In this document: positions 25,877 through 36,352 of the stretch, in pieces | Numbering within the stretch: the stretch's first letter is position 1 | Layout of the letters: every line of letters starts with the position of its first letter | Origin: Candidatus Minthosoma equi | GTDB lineage: Bacteria; Bacteroidota; Bacteroidia; Bacteroidales; Bacteroidaceae | Direction of reading: 5' to 3' | DNA length: 64,000 nt | NCBI GenBank assembly: GCA_018064885.1 | Contig: JAGHUI010000026.1 | Location: 1-64,000 of the forward strand | Position numbers and translations under genes: made by a program | Notes under the pieces: model-generated | Told to the model about the DNA's origin: nothing | Seen by the model: only the letters and a program-made list of their open reading frames with translations | Databases searched by the model: none

Positions 25877-27838
25877 TTATTTTTTTGTGTCTTTAACCTT
25901 TGGGTTGTGCCAATCTTCTTCGCCGAAGTCGTATGGCTGAGGTGCCTTCTTGAAGTATTCGTTGCGAAGGATATCAGACTCTGGATAAGGCATGAAGATG
26001 TTTACTTCATTAAGAACCACTGGGTCGTAACCGTCGAGAGCACGGCAGAGCTTATCAATATCATACTCGTAGCCCTGTTCCTTAGTGAGGAGAATGTCTT
26101 CACCTTCCTCGCCACGGAGGCAGTCATTCCACAAACATACGAATTTATATTCCTTATCGCCAACAACAAGTTTGTCATCTACAACCTTTGCATCAGGAAT
26201 CTTTTCTGCCCATTTTGTAATCTCATAATCATTGAGATACCAAGGAGAAGACTGACGATTGGAGAATGTGCGGTAAGAGATTGTACGATCCTCATTGTAA
26301 AGAACGCTTCCCTCGTTGATCATGAATGCACGGTGCTGCTTGTTATTGAAATAGTTAAGCATATACTGTGGCTTCCAACGATACCATGTAACCATATCAA
26401 ACCAGTTCTGATATTCCATACAGAACTCCTTGCGGCGTTCCTTGATGAGATCTTCAAAAGTATAAGATCCAGGTATTGAGTCTGCTATGCCTGCACGATG
26501 ACGAACTTCATAGAGTGCTTTACGACCTTCTATATTTTTTGTGCTTTCATCGTTGCCAAGACATGCCTCTGCCTTGATAAGATATACGTCTGCGTAACGC
26601 ATAATGTATGTGTTGAGCGGAGAAGCCATCTGAGCAAGGTGACCACCACAGTCTGCCTTTGTTCCTGCAACACCTTTCTTCAGCTGAACATGCTTCTTGT
26701 TGTAAACAAAGCCACTTTGAGCACCTTTTGGATAACCATTTTCAACAGTCTTCTTGTCGGCAGACACAAGGTCGTTAGCTGTATCCCAATAGCTGTAGTA
26801 GATGCCTGGAGAACAGAATGTTGCCTGAAAGCGGATGGAGTCCTTGACATTCTCGTTGTAGAGGTCAATCATATCTACTGATGCATAGTTGCCACCCCAT
26901 ACATTAACGTCAGAAGAACCTGACCACGCAAGGTCTGAATAGAGAGCATTCATTGCACCCCACTCACCAGAAAGAGGGTCTGCCCAACGCATACAAAGAA
27001 TGTTCTCTGAGTTATTAGTTGAGAAACTGTTGTAATCATACTTGAAGAGGTCTGCATAATTTGGCATGAGAACATACTTATGTGATTCAATCACATCATC
27101 ACAAAGCTCAATGACTTCCTGAAGCATATCAGCATCGCGAGTGCCGCCCTTGTTCCAACCACTGAGAGCAAGAAGAGCCTTTGCACACATTGCCTCTGCT
27201 GTGTATTTTGTGGCATGCATATTCTTGCTTGACTCTGGAAGATACTGCATTGCACGCTTGTAGTCACGAATGACGAACTTGAGCACGTCCTCTTCCTTTG
27301 TGAGAGGAATTGCAGGCACCTTTGTCACACTTTCATTGTTCTCATATACAACAACATCACCCCATGAGCGAACGAGATAGAAATATGCTGTAGCACGCAT
27401 AAGATAAGCTTCGCCAAGAGCAAGATTCTTAACATCTTCGCTTACATTGTCAGTACAATATTTATTAATGTCATCAATAAGCTGGTTTGACATTGAAACA
27501 ACCATGTAGAGTGAAGACCAAGCCTGACAAAGGTTCTCATCAAGACCTGTCACTTGGAATGTAGCAAATTCTGATAGCATGTATGGATTCCATCCATCGT
27601 TAGCACGGATAGAACCCATCGCTGGCATTGCACGACGGTTGTAGTTGAACCATGCATAGTTATAGAGTGGCTCGATAGCCTTCATGACTGCCTGGTCACT
27701 TGAGTAATAAGTCTCTGCAGTATAGTTATTGCTTGGTGTCCTATTGAGAAAATCATCACTACAGCTGGTCACCACAGAGCCTATGCCCATGAGGGATGCT
27801 GCTGAGAGCAGCAATATATTTAGCTTTTTCATTATCAT
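25877..27838 (-). CDS. SusD-family xyloglucan-binding lipoprotein (SGBP-A type)
   Basis: A 653-residue SusD homologue with lipobox VTSC (Cys26) and the usual SDDFLNRTPSNNY start. Helical repeats are seen in LGEAYLMRATAYFYLVRSWGD and RYADVYLIKAEACLG, and the late signature is RRKEFCMEYQNWFDMVTWYRW. It would form the lid of the SusC barrel and bind xyloglucan oligosaccharides. It starts 2 bp after the SusC stop. A second ATG two codons in (27832) is equally possible. Confidence 0.95.
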   Translation of the reverse strand: MIMKKLNILLLSAASLMGIGSVVTSCSDDFLNRTPSNNYTAETYYSSDQAVMKAIEPLYNYAWFNYNRRAMPAMGSIRANDGWNPYMLSEFATFQVTGLDENLCQAWSSLYMVVSMSNQLIDDINKYCTDNVSEDVKNLALGEAYLMRATAYFYLVRSWGDVVVYENNESVTKVPAIPLTKEEDVLKFVIRDYKRAMQYLPESSKNMHATKYTAEAMCAKALLALSGWNKGGTRDADMLQEVIELCDDVIESHKYVLMPNYADLFKYDYNSFSTNNSENILCMRWADPLSGEWGAMNALYSDLAWSGSSDVNVWGGNYASVDMIDLYNENVKDSIRFQATFCSPGIYYSYWDTANDLVSADKKTVENGYPKGAQSGFVYNKKHVQLKKGVAGTKADCGGHLAQMASPLNTYIMRYADVYLIKAEACLGNDESTKNIEGRKALYEVRHRAGIADSIPGSYTFEDLIKERRKEFCMEYQNWFDMVTWYRWKPQYMLNYFNNKQHRAFMINEGSVLYNEDRTISYRTFSNRQSSPWYLNDYEITKWAEKIPDAKVVDDKLVVGDKEYKFVCLWNDCLRGEEGEDILLTKEQGYEYDIDKLCRALDGYDPVVLNEVNIFMPYPESDILRNEYFKKAPQPYDFGEEDWHNPKVKDTKK

Positions 27839-27840
27839 CT

Positions 27841-30800
27841 TTAGAAGTTAAGTTTAACACCAACGTTGAAAATTCTCTGTGAAGGGTAACGTCCGTTATC
27901 AAGACCAAAGAGAGTCATTGACTGACCATGAGCACCGATTTCAGGATCGTAACCGCTGTAATTGCTGATTGTGAAGAGATTCTGTGCATTTGCATAGACC
28001 TGACACCATTCGATGCCAGCCTTCTCTGTCCAGCGCTTTGGCAAGTTCCATGCAACTGAGAGAGACTTGAGGCGGAGGTAAGAACCATCCTCTACAAACT
28101 TGCTGGAAATACGACCGTTTTTATTCTGGCCGTTGCCAGAAGGCTCAATACGCCAGCACTCAGCACTTGCAGCATTCATGATGTAAACATTTTTGATATC
28201 AGCATGAGAACCATCTGGATCGATATAACCAATCTGTGCAGCATTTGCTACTGTAGCAAGCTTGTTACCCCAACCTGCTGGGTCTGTCTTTGTCTGACGA
28301 AGCACATTGTAAACATCGTTGCCTACGCTACCGCTGAGGAAGAATGAAACTTCAACATTCTTATAAGAAATTGTATTATTAAGACCGAATGTGAAATCTG
28401 GGTGTGGGTTGCCAATGAACTTACGGTCAGCCTCTGTGATCTTGCCATCGTCATTAAGATCTTCATAGATGTAGTCACCTACCCAAATACCACGCTCCTT
28501 GATGTCATAGAGATTGCCTTTGCCATCACATGGACGAGCCGTTGGAATACGGTTGCCATTTGCATCGAGGAGGAACTCACCGAGCTTATTCTTCTGGTAG
28601 AAGTCATCTTCGCAAGTGAACATGCCGATAACGTTATAACCATAGAACATACCAACACGGTTGCCTACAGTTGTCATTGTGTATGTGTTACCGCCTATAT
28701 CACCCTGGATTGTTGCATCCTTAGCATTGAGGCTGAGCACACGGTTGCGGTTAAAAGAGAGAGTTGCACCTGTACGCCACTTCCAGTCGCCGCGGTCAAT
28801 GTTTACTGTATTGAGAGTGAACTCAATACCCTTGTTGCGGATAGAACCTGCATTCACGTATGGAGCTGTGATACCGCGATAACCTTCAGCATCAATAACG
28901 TATGAAGGAAGAGATGCAGCCATGAGAAGGTTGTCTGTCTTCTTGTAGTACCAGTCAACAATGAACTCAATGCGGTTGTTGAGGAATGCAAGATCAAGAC
29001 CAAGGTTCCATGCCTTTGTGCTTTCCCACTTAAGATCCTGGTTAGCGTAGTTGCTTGAGTAGTAACCTGTACCCCATGCAGTTGCAGTAGTGCCTGTAGT
29101 CACACCGTAACGGTAGTCGCCAATGCTCTGGTTACCTACGAGACCCCATCCTACACGAAGCTTAGCATTTGAGAGCCAATCCTTTGTGTTCTGCATGAAT
29201 GCCTCATTGTTGATACGCCAAGCAGCGGCTGCAGATGGGAACCAACCCCAGCGATTGTTCTTACCGAAAGATGAAGAACCATCAGTACGAAGTGTTGCTG
29301 TGAGAAGGTAACGATCATAGAAGTTGTAATTGAGACGGCCGAATACTGACTCAATAGCCCATGCGCTACCCTGCTCATCGTTTGTTGCAGTTGAAGAATC
29401 ACCGACATGAAGCGAATGAACAGCATCACTGATGTAGCCCTTACGACCAGCAGAAAGGTTTGCCCAGTCACCCCACTGTGCCTCATGACCAACCATCAAC
29501 TGGAGGTGTTGATTCTTTACAGGATCAATATCGTAAGTTGCATACTGCTTGAATGACTTGTACTTGCTTGTAGAAGAAACGCGAGTGTCCTGAGATTCAA
29601 TCTTCTGCTGATTATCTGTACCATAAGAGTACTCTGGGCAGAAATAGTAAGAATCGCCCCAAGAGAAGCTACCACCATACTCAAGACGAAGGTTAAGTCC
29701 CTTAACTGGAGTAATGTTTGCATAGAGATTATAGTCGAGCTGAGACTTCTTTGTGTGATTGTCTTTCATGTTCACCTCAAAGATAGGGTTTGCAGAGTAA
29801 TTAAACTCATTCTCAGCACCTGAAGCATAAGAACCGTCAGGATTGCGAACTGCCACATCAGGAGTCTGTGTGAGAGCTGTTGAGATTGCACCAGCATCAT
29901 CGAAAGTGATTGTCTGCTTTGTACGAGCAAAGTAGCCGTTAGCACCAATCTTGATGTACTTGTTTACAGCAGTTTCGAAATTTGCACGGAAGCTAGCACG
30001 ATCGAAACCAGAACCAATACCGATACCTTCCTGATCAAGGTAACCACCGGCAAGATTATAGTTCATATCCTTAGTACCACCGCTCACGCCAAGCTGATGC
30101 TGCTGCATGAATGCTGTCTGGAAGAGTTCGTCCTGCCAGTCTGTACCGTTTGTGAGAAGGTTTGGATCCATATAAGCATCCTGTGATCCCCATCCCCAGA
30201 GCTCTGCACGGTAATTGTAGTACTTAGCATACTGCTTGAGGTTCATCATTTTAAGATGCTTTGGAAGTGACTGCCAACCTGCCATTCCTTCGTATGTAAC
30301 CTTTGGCTTGCCCTCTGTACCACGCTTTGTTGTGATGAGAACCACACCATTGCTGGCACGAGAACCGTAGATAGCTGTTGCTGACGCATCCTTCAACACT
30401 TCAAGAGATGTGATATCTGAAGGGTTAAGAGTGCTGAGAACAGATGTGTTGCTGCCTGTGTTTCCAGACATTGCCACACCATCAATAACATAAAGTGGTT
30501 CATTACCATTCAAAGTATTGATACCACGAATCTGTACAGAGATACCACCACCAGGAGCACCAGAGTTCTGAGTAACCTGCACACCGGCAATACGTCCCTG
30601 CATTGCCTGCTCAATGCTAGTGTTAACACCTTGCTTGATAGCCTTTTCGTCAATGGAAGCCACAGCACCTGTGAGGTCTGAACGCTTCATCACACCATAA
30701 CCGACAACCACAACGTCGTTCAATGACTGGCTATCTTCAGTGAGGACAATCTTCATCTGTCCTGCGGTTGCCTTCACCGTCTGGGTGATGTAACCAATGT

Positions 30801-31077
30801 AACTGATCTGGAGTACTGCGCCCGGATTAGCATCAACGGTGAACTTACCGTTCATGTCAGTAGCCGCACCTGTGCCTGTTGACTTCACGAGAACAGAAGC
30901 ACCGATGATAGGCTCACCCATCTGGTCAACGACAATACCCTGAATCTTCTTTGTCTGCTGCTGAGCGCCAGAAGGTGCTTCTATGCCTGAGGCATAAGCT
31001 GCAGAAGGTGCACCCGCTGCCAGCATACCAAAGGCAAAACTGACGAGCAATGCTGCTTTCTTAGAATTTAGATTCAT
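27841..31077 (-). CDS. SusC-family TonB-dependent transporter of the xyloglucan locus
   Basis: A 1078-residue TonB-dependent outer-membrane transporter. Signal peptide (about 1-29). Carboxypeptidase-regulatory-like domain (about 43-115, IQGIVVDQMGEPIIGASV). TonB-box region with NDVVVVGYG. Plug with VLKDASATAIYGSRASNGVV (about 130-260). Barrel ending RIFNVGVKLNF. Its partner is the SusD protein 2 bp downstream. It is the first gene of the second transcription unit of the locus, with its own promoter at 31135-31142 and a terminator separating it from the GH31-GH2-GH3 unit. Confidence 0.95.
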   Translation of the reverse strand: MNLNSKKAALLVSFAFGMLAAGAPSAAYASGIEAPSGAQQQTKKIQGIVVDQMGEPIIGASVLVKSTGTGAATDMNGKFTVDANPGAVLQISYIGYITQTVKATAGQMKIVLTEDSQSLNDVVVVGYGVMKRSDLTGAVASIDEKAIKQGVNTSIEQAMQGRIAGVQVTQNSGAPGGGISVQIRGINTLNGNEPLYVIDGVAMSGNTGSNTSVLSTLNPSDITSLEVLKDASATAIYGSRASNGVVLITTKRGTEGKPKVTYEGMAGWQSLPKHLKMMNLKQYAKYYNYRAELWGWGSQDAYMDPNLLTNGTDWQDELFQTAFMQQHQLGVSGGTKDMNYNLAGGYLDQEGIGIGSGFDRASFRANFETAVNKYIKIGANGYFARTKQTITFDDAGAISTALTQTPDVAVRNPDGSYASGAENEFNYSANPIFEVNMKDNHTKKSQLDYNLYANITPVKGLNLRLEYGGSFSWGDSYYFCPEYSYGTDNQQKIESQDTRVSSTSKYKSFKQYATYDIDPVKNQHLQLMVGHEAQWGDWANLSAGRKGYISDAVHSLHVGDSSTATNDEQGSAWAIESVFGRLNYNFYDRYLLTATLRTDGSSSFGKNNRWGWFPSAAAAWRINNEAFMQNTKDWLSNAKLRVGWGLVGNQSIGDYRYGVTTGTTATAWGTGYYSSNYANQDLKWESTKAWNLGLDLAFLNNRIEFIVDWYYKKTDNLLMAASLPSYVIDAEGYRGITAPYVNAGSIRNKGIEFTLNTVNIDRGDWKWRTGATLSFNRNRVLSLNAKDATIQGDIGGNTYTMTTVGNRVGMFYGYNVIGMFTCEDDFYQKNKLGEFLLDANGNRIPTARPCDGKGNLYDIKERGIWVGDYIYEDLNDDGKITEADRKFIGNPHPDFTFGLNNTISYKNVEVSFFLSGSVGNDVYNVLRQTKTDPAGWGNKLATVANAAQIGYIDPDGSHADIKNVYIMNAASAECWRIEPSGNGQNKNGRISSKFVEDGSYLRLKSLSVAWNLPKRWTEKAGIEWCQVYANAQNLFTISNYSGYDPEIGAHGQSMTLFGLDNGRYPSQRIFNVGVKLNF

Positions 31078-31134
31078 AGAATTGAATGTTATTTAGTTTG
31101 TTATATATTAGTAGTAATAATATAGTTAGCGTTA

Positions 31135-31142
31135 CAAAGTTA
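31135..31142 (-). promoter_or_regulatory. -7 promoter element of the xyloglucan SusC operon
   Basis: Minus-strand TAACTTTG matches TAnnTTTG and lies 57 bp before the SusC ATG. The A/T-rich stretch upstream (31143-31200) is where a regulator would bind, but no repeat was recognised. Confidence 0.65.
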
Positions 31143-31264
31143 ACACATTTTTAAATATATAAAGAAACTTTAATTGTTAAATCATTCCCGACAACATAAA
31201 TAATACAACAAACGGATAAAATAGTACCACTCTTATTGTCTATTTTGCATACATAACAAAAAAA

Positions 31265-31288
31265 GGGCAAGCGACGAATCGCTTGCCC
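31265..31288. terminator. bidirectional rho-independent terminator after GH3
   Basis: Perfect 10-bp stem GGGCAAGCGA / TCGCTTGCCC with a 4-base loop, flanked by A-runs and T-runs. It ends the GH31-GH2-GH3 unit 58 bp after the GH3 stop. Confidence 0.92.
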
Positions 31289-31346
31289 TTTTTTGTATTT
31301 TGCTACAAAGCTTCTAGACATTACAGCCAGCACGCAGCAGGTTCAA

Positions 31347-33728
31347 TTATAATGTGAAAGGCAGTACTGCTTTGATGTCAGCAACGCTTGCACCTACGTA
31401 TGCCTTGAATGTACCAGACTCAGCTACCCATTCGTGCTTGTCCTCATCAAAGAATTTAAGGTCGTCTGTGGTAATAGTGAATGTGACAGTCTTGGTTTCT
31501 CCTGGATTGAGGGCAACTTTCTGGAAATGCTTCAATTCCTTTGCAGGACGAACAACACTTGCTTTGTCGTCGCCAATGTAGAGTTGAACGACTTCCTTAC
31601 CTGCAACAGAACCTGTATTCTTAACATCTATAGAAACAGTAAGAGTGGAACCCTCGGCAATCTGCTTTCCTGAAATCTTTGCATTGCTGTAAGCGAAAGT
31701 TGTATAGCTGAGACCATATCCGAATGGGAATACAACCGGCTGCTTCTTTGTGTCGAAATAGCGGTAGCCAACAAAGATGTCTTCTGCATAAACCTGCTGC
31801 TCATTGCCCTTTCCGCCATGAGTTCGTGCATCAAAACTTGTGTTTAGATGAGCATTTGAAAGAGGTTCTGGAATAGCTTTCTGATTAGCAGCAAATTTAG
31901 CAAGAAGGTCTGCTGACTTTGGATTCTCGCCATCTGCACATTTCAATGCCTCAGGAACATCCTTTGGCTCAACGCCAGGATAGCCTACGAGACCATATTT
32001 GTGTGATGGATAATCCTCAAGCTTTGCTGCGTATGAGAATACTGTCTTGCCTGATGGATTGACATCACCACTAAGCACAGCTGCCAGTGCATGACCAGCC
32101 TCGCTACCGCCGTACCAGTTCTGTATGAGAGCAGGAATCTGCTTCAGCCAAGGCATTGCAACGCTGTTTCCAGAAGTGATGACGGTGATCATATTTGACT
32201 GAATTGCTGCAAGATCGCTGATAAGTTTATCTTGATTGTATGACATGTTGTAAAAACGGCGGTCACCTCCTTCACAATCCTCAAAATGATTTTTGTTGAG
32301 ACCACCAATATAGATAATCAAGTCTGCCTTCTTTGCTTTCTCAACTGCATCATCGTGAAGAGAATCCTGAAGTGACTGAGGGATCTCGTCTGCTCCATCA
32401 TAGCGTGAACGACCACTCTCATAACCCTGGGCTGTAAGGATAGTCCAGTCATTGCCAAAACGTTCTTTGATGCCACGAAGTGGGCTTACTTCATCCTTTG
32501 GTTTCAACTCTGAGGAGCCACCGCCTGGGCAAAGTGGTTTTGTTGCATTGTCACCAACAACGAGGACTGTCTTGTATTTTGCAGGAACGATAGGAAGAAG
32601 CTTGCTGCCATTCTTAGCCTTGTCGTTTTTAAGAAGCACAATACCCTCTTCTGCAATCTTCTTGCAAGCTGCAACATGCTCTGGTGAATTGATGCTTCCG
32701 TAAGGACGCTTGCTGTTCATTTCTGTGAGGAATATGAGTCGGAGGATGCGAGCAGCCTTATCGTTGACTATGTCCATGCTGACCTCGCCATTCTGGGCCA
32801 TCTTAAGGTAGTTTTTGCCAAGATAATAATCGTCGTAGCCGAAGCCTGTTGCTTCTGTAGTAAGACCATTTGTATATGAACCCATCTCAATATCAAGTCC
32901 ATAGAAAACAGACTGCTTTGTGTCGTGAGCTGCTCCCCAGTCGGTAATCACAGCACCCTTGAAACCAAGCTCCTTCTTCAAAATATCGTTGATAAGGTAT
33001 GGGTTGTGAGTGTTATGTATGCCACGGTAACAGTTGTAGCTTCCCATTATGCTCCATGCATCGCCTTGCTGAACAGCAGCCTTGAAAGGGGCAAGGTAAA
33101 TTTCATAAAGAGCACGGTCGGAAATCTTCACATCTACATGACCGCGGAACTCTTCCTGGTCATTGAGAATGTAATGTTTCAAACAGCAAGCCACGCCATT
33201 TGACTGAAGCCCCTTGATGTAAGGAACTGCCATCTGGCCTGCAAGATACGGATCCTCGCCCATGTATTCGAAGTTACGTCCATTGAGCGGAGTACGATAG
33301 ATGTTCACGCCTGGGCCAAGAAGGATGCTCTTCTTTCTGTATCTGGCTTCCTCGCCAACACTCTTGCCATAGAGCATTGCGAGTTCTGTGTCCCATGTTG
33401 CTGCGAGACAAGTGAGGGCTGGGAATGCTGTACAATAATCGTTTGTCCAATTTGAATGTCCCCAGTCGTTCCAATTTATTTCCATACGCACTCCATGAGG
33501 ACCGTCGCTCATATAGAGTTCTGGAATGCCAAGGCGTGGCACACCCGGACTTGTGAACTTACTCTGGGCATAGCAGAGGCGGCACTTCTCTTCAAGCGTC
33601 ATGCGAGAAAGAGCGTCTTGCACTCGTGCCTCTACAGGTTTTGTATCATCCTGATAAACAGGAACTGACTGTGCATTTGCCATTATAGCGTTGAAGACTA
33701 TGATAGCAGATAGTATTATCTTTTTCAT
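31347..33728 (-). CDS. GH3 beta-glucosidase
   Basis: A 793-residue secreted GH3 enzyme with signal peptide (cleavage after ANAQ, about residue 20). Barrel domain (about 30-350) with LKHYILND and the nucleophile D263 in VITDWGAAHD; alpha/beta sandwich (about 370-610); C-terminal FnIII domain (about 690-793). It would remove glucose from the non-reducing end of xyloglucan fragments after alpha-xylosidase has exposed it. It has no lipobox and so is probably periplasmic. It ends the three-gene hydrolase unit, 79 bp after GH2. Confidence 0.94.
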   Translation of the reverse strand: MKKIILSAIIVFNAIMANAQSVPVYQDDTKPVEARVQDALSRMTLEEKCRLCYAQSKFTSPGVPRLGIPELYMSDGPHGVRMEINWNDWGHSNWTNDYCTAFPALTCLAATWDTELAMLYGKSVGEEARYRKKSILLGPGVNIYRTPLNGRNFEYMGEDPYLAGQMAVPYIKGLQSNGVACCLKHYILNDQEEFRGHVDVKISDRALYEIYLAPFKAAVQQGDAWSIMGSYNCYRGIHNTHNPYLINDILKKELGFKGAVITDWGAAHDTKQSVFYGLDIEMGSYTNGLTTEATGFGYDDYYLGKNYLKMAQNGEVSMDIVNDKAARILRLIFLTEMNSKRPYGSINSPEHVAACKKIAEEGIVLLKNDKAKNGSKLLPIVPAKYKTVLVVGDNATKPLCPGGGSSELKPKDEVSPLRGIKERFGNDWTILTAQGYESGRSRYDGADEIPQSLQDSLHDDAVEKAKKADLIIYIGGLNKNHFEDCEGGDRRFYNMSYNQDKLISDLAAIQSNMITVITSGNSVAMPWLKQIPALIQNWYGGSEAGHALAAVLSGDVNPSGKTVFSYAAKLEDYPSHKYGLVGYPGVEPKDVPEALKCADGENPKSADLLAKFAANQKAIPEPLSNAHLNTSFDARTHGGKGNEQQVYAEDIFVGYRYFDTKKQPVVFPFGYGLSYTTFAYSNAKISGKQIAEGSTLTVSIDVKNTGSVAGKEVVQLYIGDDKASVVRPAKELKHFQKVALNPGETKTVTFTITTDDLKFFDEDKHEWVAESGTFKAYVGASVADIKAVLPFTL

Positions 33729-33807
33729 AATATGTTTTAAAAAAATTCTTGAGTCTTTTTACATTTTCAAGTTCTTGATATTTCAAGGATTCGATGTTTT
33801 GAGAAAC

Positions 33808-36351
33808 TTACTTGCTTACAATATCCAACTGAGCGCTTTCAAGACCGTCAGCAGTTGCTGTGAGACGTGCATTTCCTGAGTTGCCATTGTTCTGAACTAC
33901 AACAAGACACTTGCCATAGAAAGCTTTGCGCTTATTGTCCTTGAAACGCTCAAGGCTAATAGGAGAACCATTGTCAACTCCCACAATAGTGCCTGCACCA
34001 ACAACATCGAAGCTGACAAGATTGCTGGCATTCGGACAAAGATTTCCATCCTTGTCGAGTATCTCAACATTGACAAACATAAGGTCTTTGCCATCAGCGC
34101 TGATAGCCTCTGATTCTGGTACAAGACGAATCTTTGCCGGCTTGCCTGCTGTCTTTGTAACCTGCTCAGCTACGACCTTGCCGTCTTTATAGCTAACTGC
34201 CTTTATCTCTCCCGGAACATATTTCACTCTCCACCATGCATGAAGCTTATCAGCGGTCTTGCTTTTCTTTCCTTGAGAAACACCATTGACAAAGAGTTCG
34301 ACTTCATCGGCATTATTATAGTATGCCCAAAGATCCACCATGCCGTTTTCGCCTAACTTACTTGGCTCAATACCCTCACCAGCGTATGTTTCAGCGCCCC
34401 AGTTCCAATGTGGGAAAATATGGAGAGTTGTTTCGTTAGTAAGCTCTGCCTTATACAGATAGGCAACGTCCTTAGGGAAACCAGCAAGGTCAAAGATTCC
34501 GAAATAGCTGCTTCGTGCTGGCCATCCGTATGGCGTTGGTTCGCCGATATAATCAAATCCTGTCCATACATACTGTCCTGAAACCCAAGGGTATTTTTTC
34601 ATAAGAATAAGTGTCTCTTCATGAGTGTTTCCCCAAGGAGCATGACAGTTCTCATAACTTGAACAAGAGAAAGATGGATCATGGAATGGCTTATCCCAGC
34701 GCTCTGGCCACTTATACACATGGTCAGAAGGCATGCGGTAATAGCCGCGAGTCATCAGGGATGAGTTGCTCTCTGTAATGATGAATGGCTTGCCTGGGAA
34801 GTTCTTCTGAACATCAGGAATGTTCTGATTGTGATAGTTGTATCCAATAATATCAATGCCACCAGACTTGAAGAGGTGATTGTTTACAGCAGGTTCGTTA
34901 CATCCAGCTGTGATTGGACGAGTATGATCAAGATTCTTTACAAAGTCCGAGAGCTTCTTGCAAAGAAGGGAATTGACAGACATTTCTCCATCCTCATTGG
35001 CAAGTTGATCTGAAGAGTGCCCGAAATTGAGAATGAGATTTGCTTCCTCAAGAGAAAGCGTGTCGGCATCTGCCTGACTCCACTGTTCAAGCACCTCATT
35101 GCCAATACTCCACATAACAATGCTCGGATGATTGCGGTCACGAAGTATAAAGTCGTGAAGGTCACGCTCATGCCATTCATTGAAATACTTTGCATAGTCA
35201 TTGGCTGTCTTCTTCTTTCTCCACATATCAAAACTCTCGTCCATAACGATGAATCCCATCTCATCACATAGATCCAAGAGCTCTGGAGCAGGTGGGTTGT
35301 GAGAACAGCGAATGCCATTTATGCCTATCTCTTTGAGTTTTGTAAGCTGGCGACGAAGTGCGCTCTTGTTCAATGCTGCACCAAGGCATCCAAGGTCATG
35401 ATGATTGCAAACACCTTGAATCTGAATATGTTTTCCATTCAGCTTGAAACCATTCTGAGAGAAATCAATAGAACGAAGACCTATACGTGTCTTATAAGCA
35501 TCGCAAACAAGACCATCGCTTACATTGTAGATTTTTGTAGTGACTGTATAAAGTGCTGGATTGTCAAGACTCCAATACTGAGGACTCAGCACAGTCATTC
35601 CTTGCTTGTCAACAATCTTCTGACCAGCCTTGATCTTCACCTCGCGCTTATCTGTCGAACCGATAACCTGTCCCTGCGGATCCATCAGTTCGTACGCAAT
35701 CTTGAACTTGCCATCCTTGCCATCATTCTGAATTTCAGCATCTATATAGATGGAAGCGCGAACATCGTTAATGCACTTGCTTGTTATGAACGTGCCATCT
35801 TGGGCTACATGTATAGGAGAGGTTTTCGTTAGCCACACATTTCTATAAATACCGCAACCAGAATACCAGCGTGAGTTTGGCTGATCGCTATTATCAACCT
35901 TCACGGCAATTGTATTTTCCTGCCCAATATATATATATTGTGTAATGTCGTATGTGAACGACTCATAACCGTAAGGACGAGTGCCAAGTTTATGACCATT
36001 CACCCATACTGTAGCATTCATGTATGCGCCATCAAAAGTGATGCGGAACTGCTTTCCCTTATCTTTCTTGTTGATAGTAAAAGTCTTTCTGTACCATCCC
36101 ACTCCACCAGGAAGAGCGCCACCACCTGTACCACTTGGATTATGAACATCAAAATCGCCCTCAATTGCCCAATCGTGAGGCAGAGTGAGGTATCGCCATT
36201 TTGTGTCATCAAGCTTTTCTGCGCTATAATCAGCCGTTTTATCAGCAAGCACAAAACGCCAGTCATTCGTAAACAACTGGCGTCCTGTATCTTGACCACT
36301 GGCAACGAGTGTCATCGCTGCCAGTGCTATTATAGAGAATATTTTTTTCAT
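33808..36351 (-). CDS. GH2 beta-galactosidase
   Basis: An 847-residue secreted GH2 enzyme (signal peptide to ASGQ, residue 20). Domains: sugar-binding jelly roll (about 25-175), Ig-like (about 180-295), catalytic barrel (about 300-580), then a DUF4982-type domain and a final Ig-like domain. Acid/base E419 in SIGNEV, nucleophile E527 in IITESNS. In xyloglucan loci this enzyme removes galactose from the side chain. The open frame could start 14 codons earlier, inside the GH31 gene, but the ATG at 36351 gives a clean signal peptide and lies one base after the GH31 stop, so translation is coupled. Confidence 0.93.
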   Translation of the reverse strand: MKKIFSIIALAAMTLVASGQDTGRQLFTNDWRFVLADKTADYSAEKLDDTKWRYLTLPHDWAIEGDFDVHNPSGTGGGALPGGVGWYRKTFTINKKDKGKQFRITFDGAYMNATVWVNGHKLGTRPYGYESFTYDITQYIYIGQENTIAVKVDNSDQPNSRWYSGCGIYRNVWLTKTSPIHVAQDGTFITSKCINDVRASIYIDAEIQNDGKDGKFKIAYELMDPQGQVIGSTDKREVKIKAGQKIVDKQGMTVLSPQYWSLDNPALYTVTTKIYNVSDGLVCDAYKTRIGLRSIDFSQNGFKLNGKHIQIQGVCNHHDLGCLGAALNKSALRRQLTKLKEIGINGIRCSHNPPAPELLDLCDEMGFIVMDESFDMWRKKKTANDYAKYFNEWHERDLHDFILRDRNHPSIVMWSIGNEVLEQWSQADADTLSLEEANLILNFGHSSDQLANEDGEMSVNSLLCKKLSDFVKNLDHTRPITAGCNEPAVNNHLFKSGGIDIIGYNYHNQNIPDVQKNFPGKPFIITESNSSLMTRGYYRMPSDHVYKWPERWDKPFHDPSFSCSSYENCHAPWGNTHEETLILMKKYPWVSGQYVWTGFDYIGEPTPYGWPARSSYFGIFDLAGFPKDVAYLYKAELTNETTLHIFPHWNWGAETYAGEGIEPSKLGENGMVDLWAYYNNADEVELFVNGVSQGKKSKTADKLHAWWRVKYVPGEIKAVSYKDGKVVAEQVTKTAGKPAKIRLVPESEAISADGKDLMFVNVEILDKDGNLCPNASNLVSFDVVGAGTIVGVDNGSPISLERFKDNKRKAFYGKCLVVVQNNGNSGNARLTATADGLESAQLDIVSK

Positions 36352-36352
36352 C

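Noticed and set aside
31151-31333. Minus-strand 60-codon open frame before SusC
   Set aside because: It runs through the bidirectional terminator at 31265-31288 and has no start signal.
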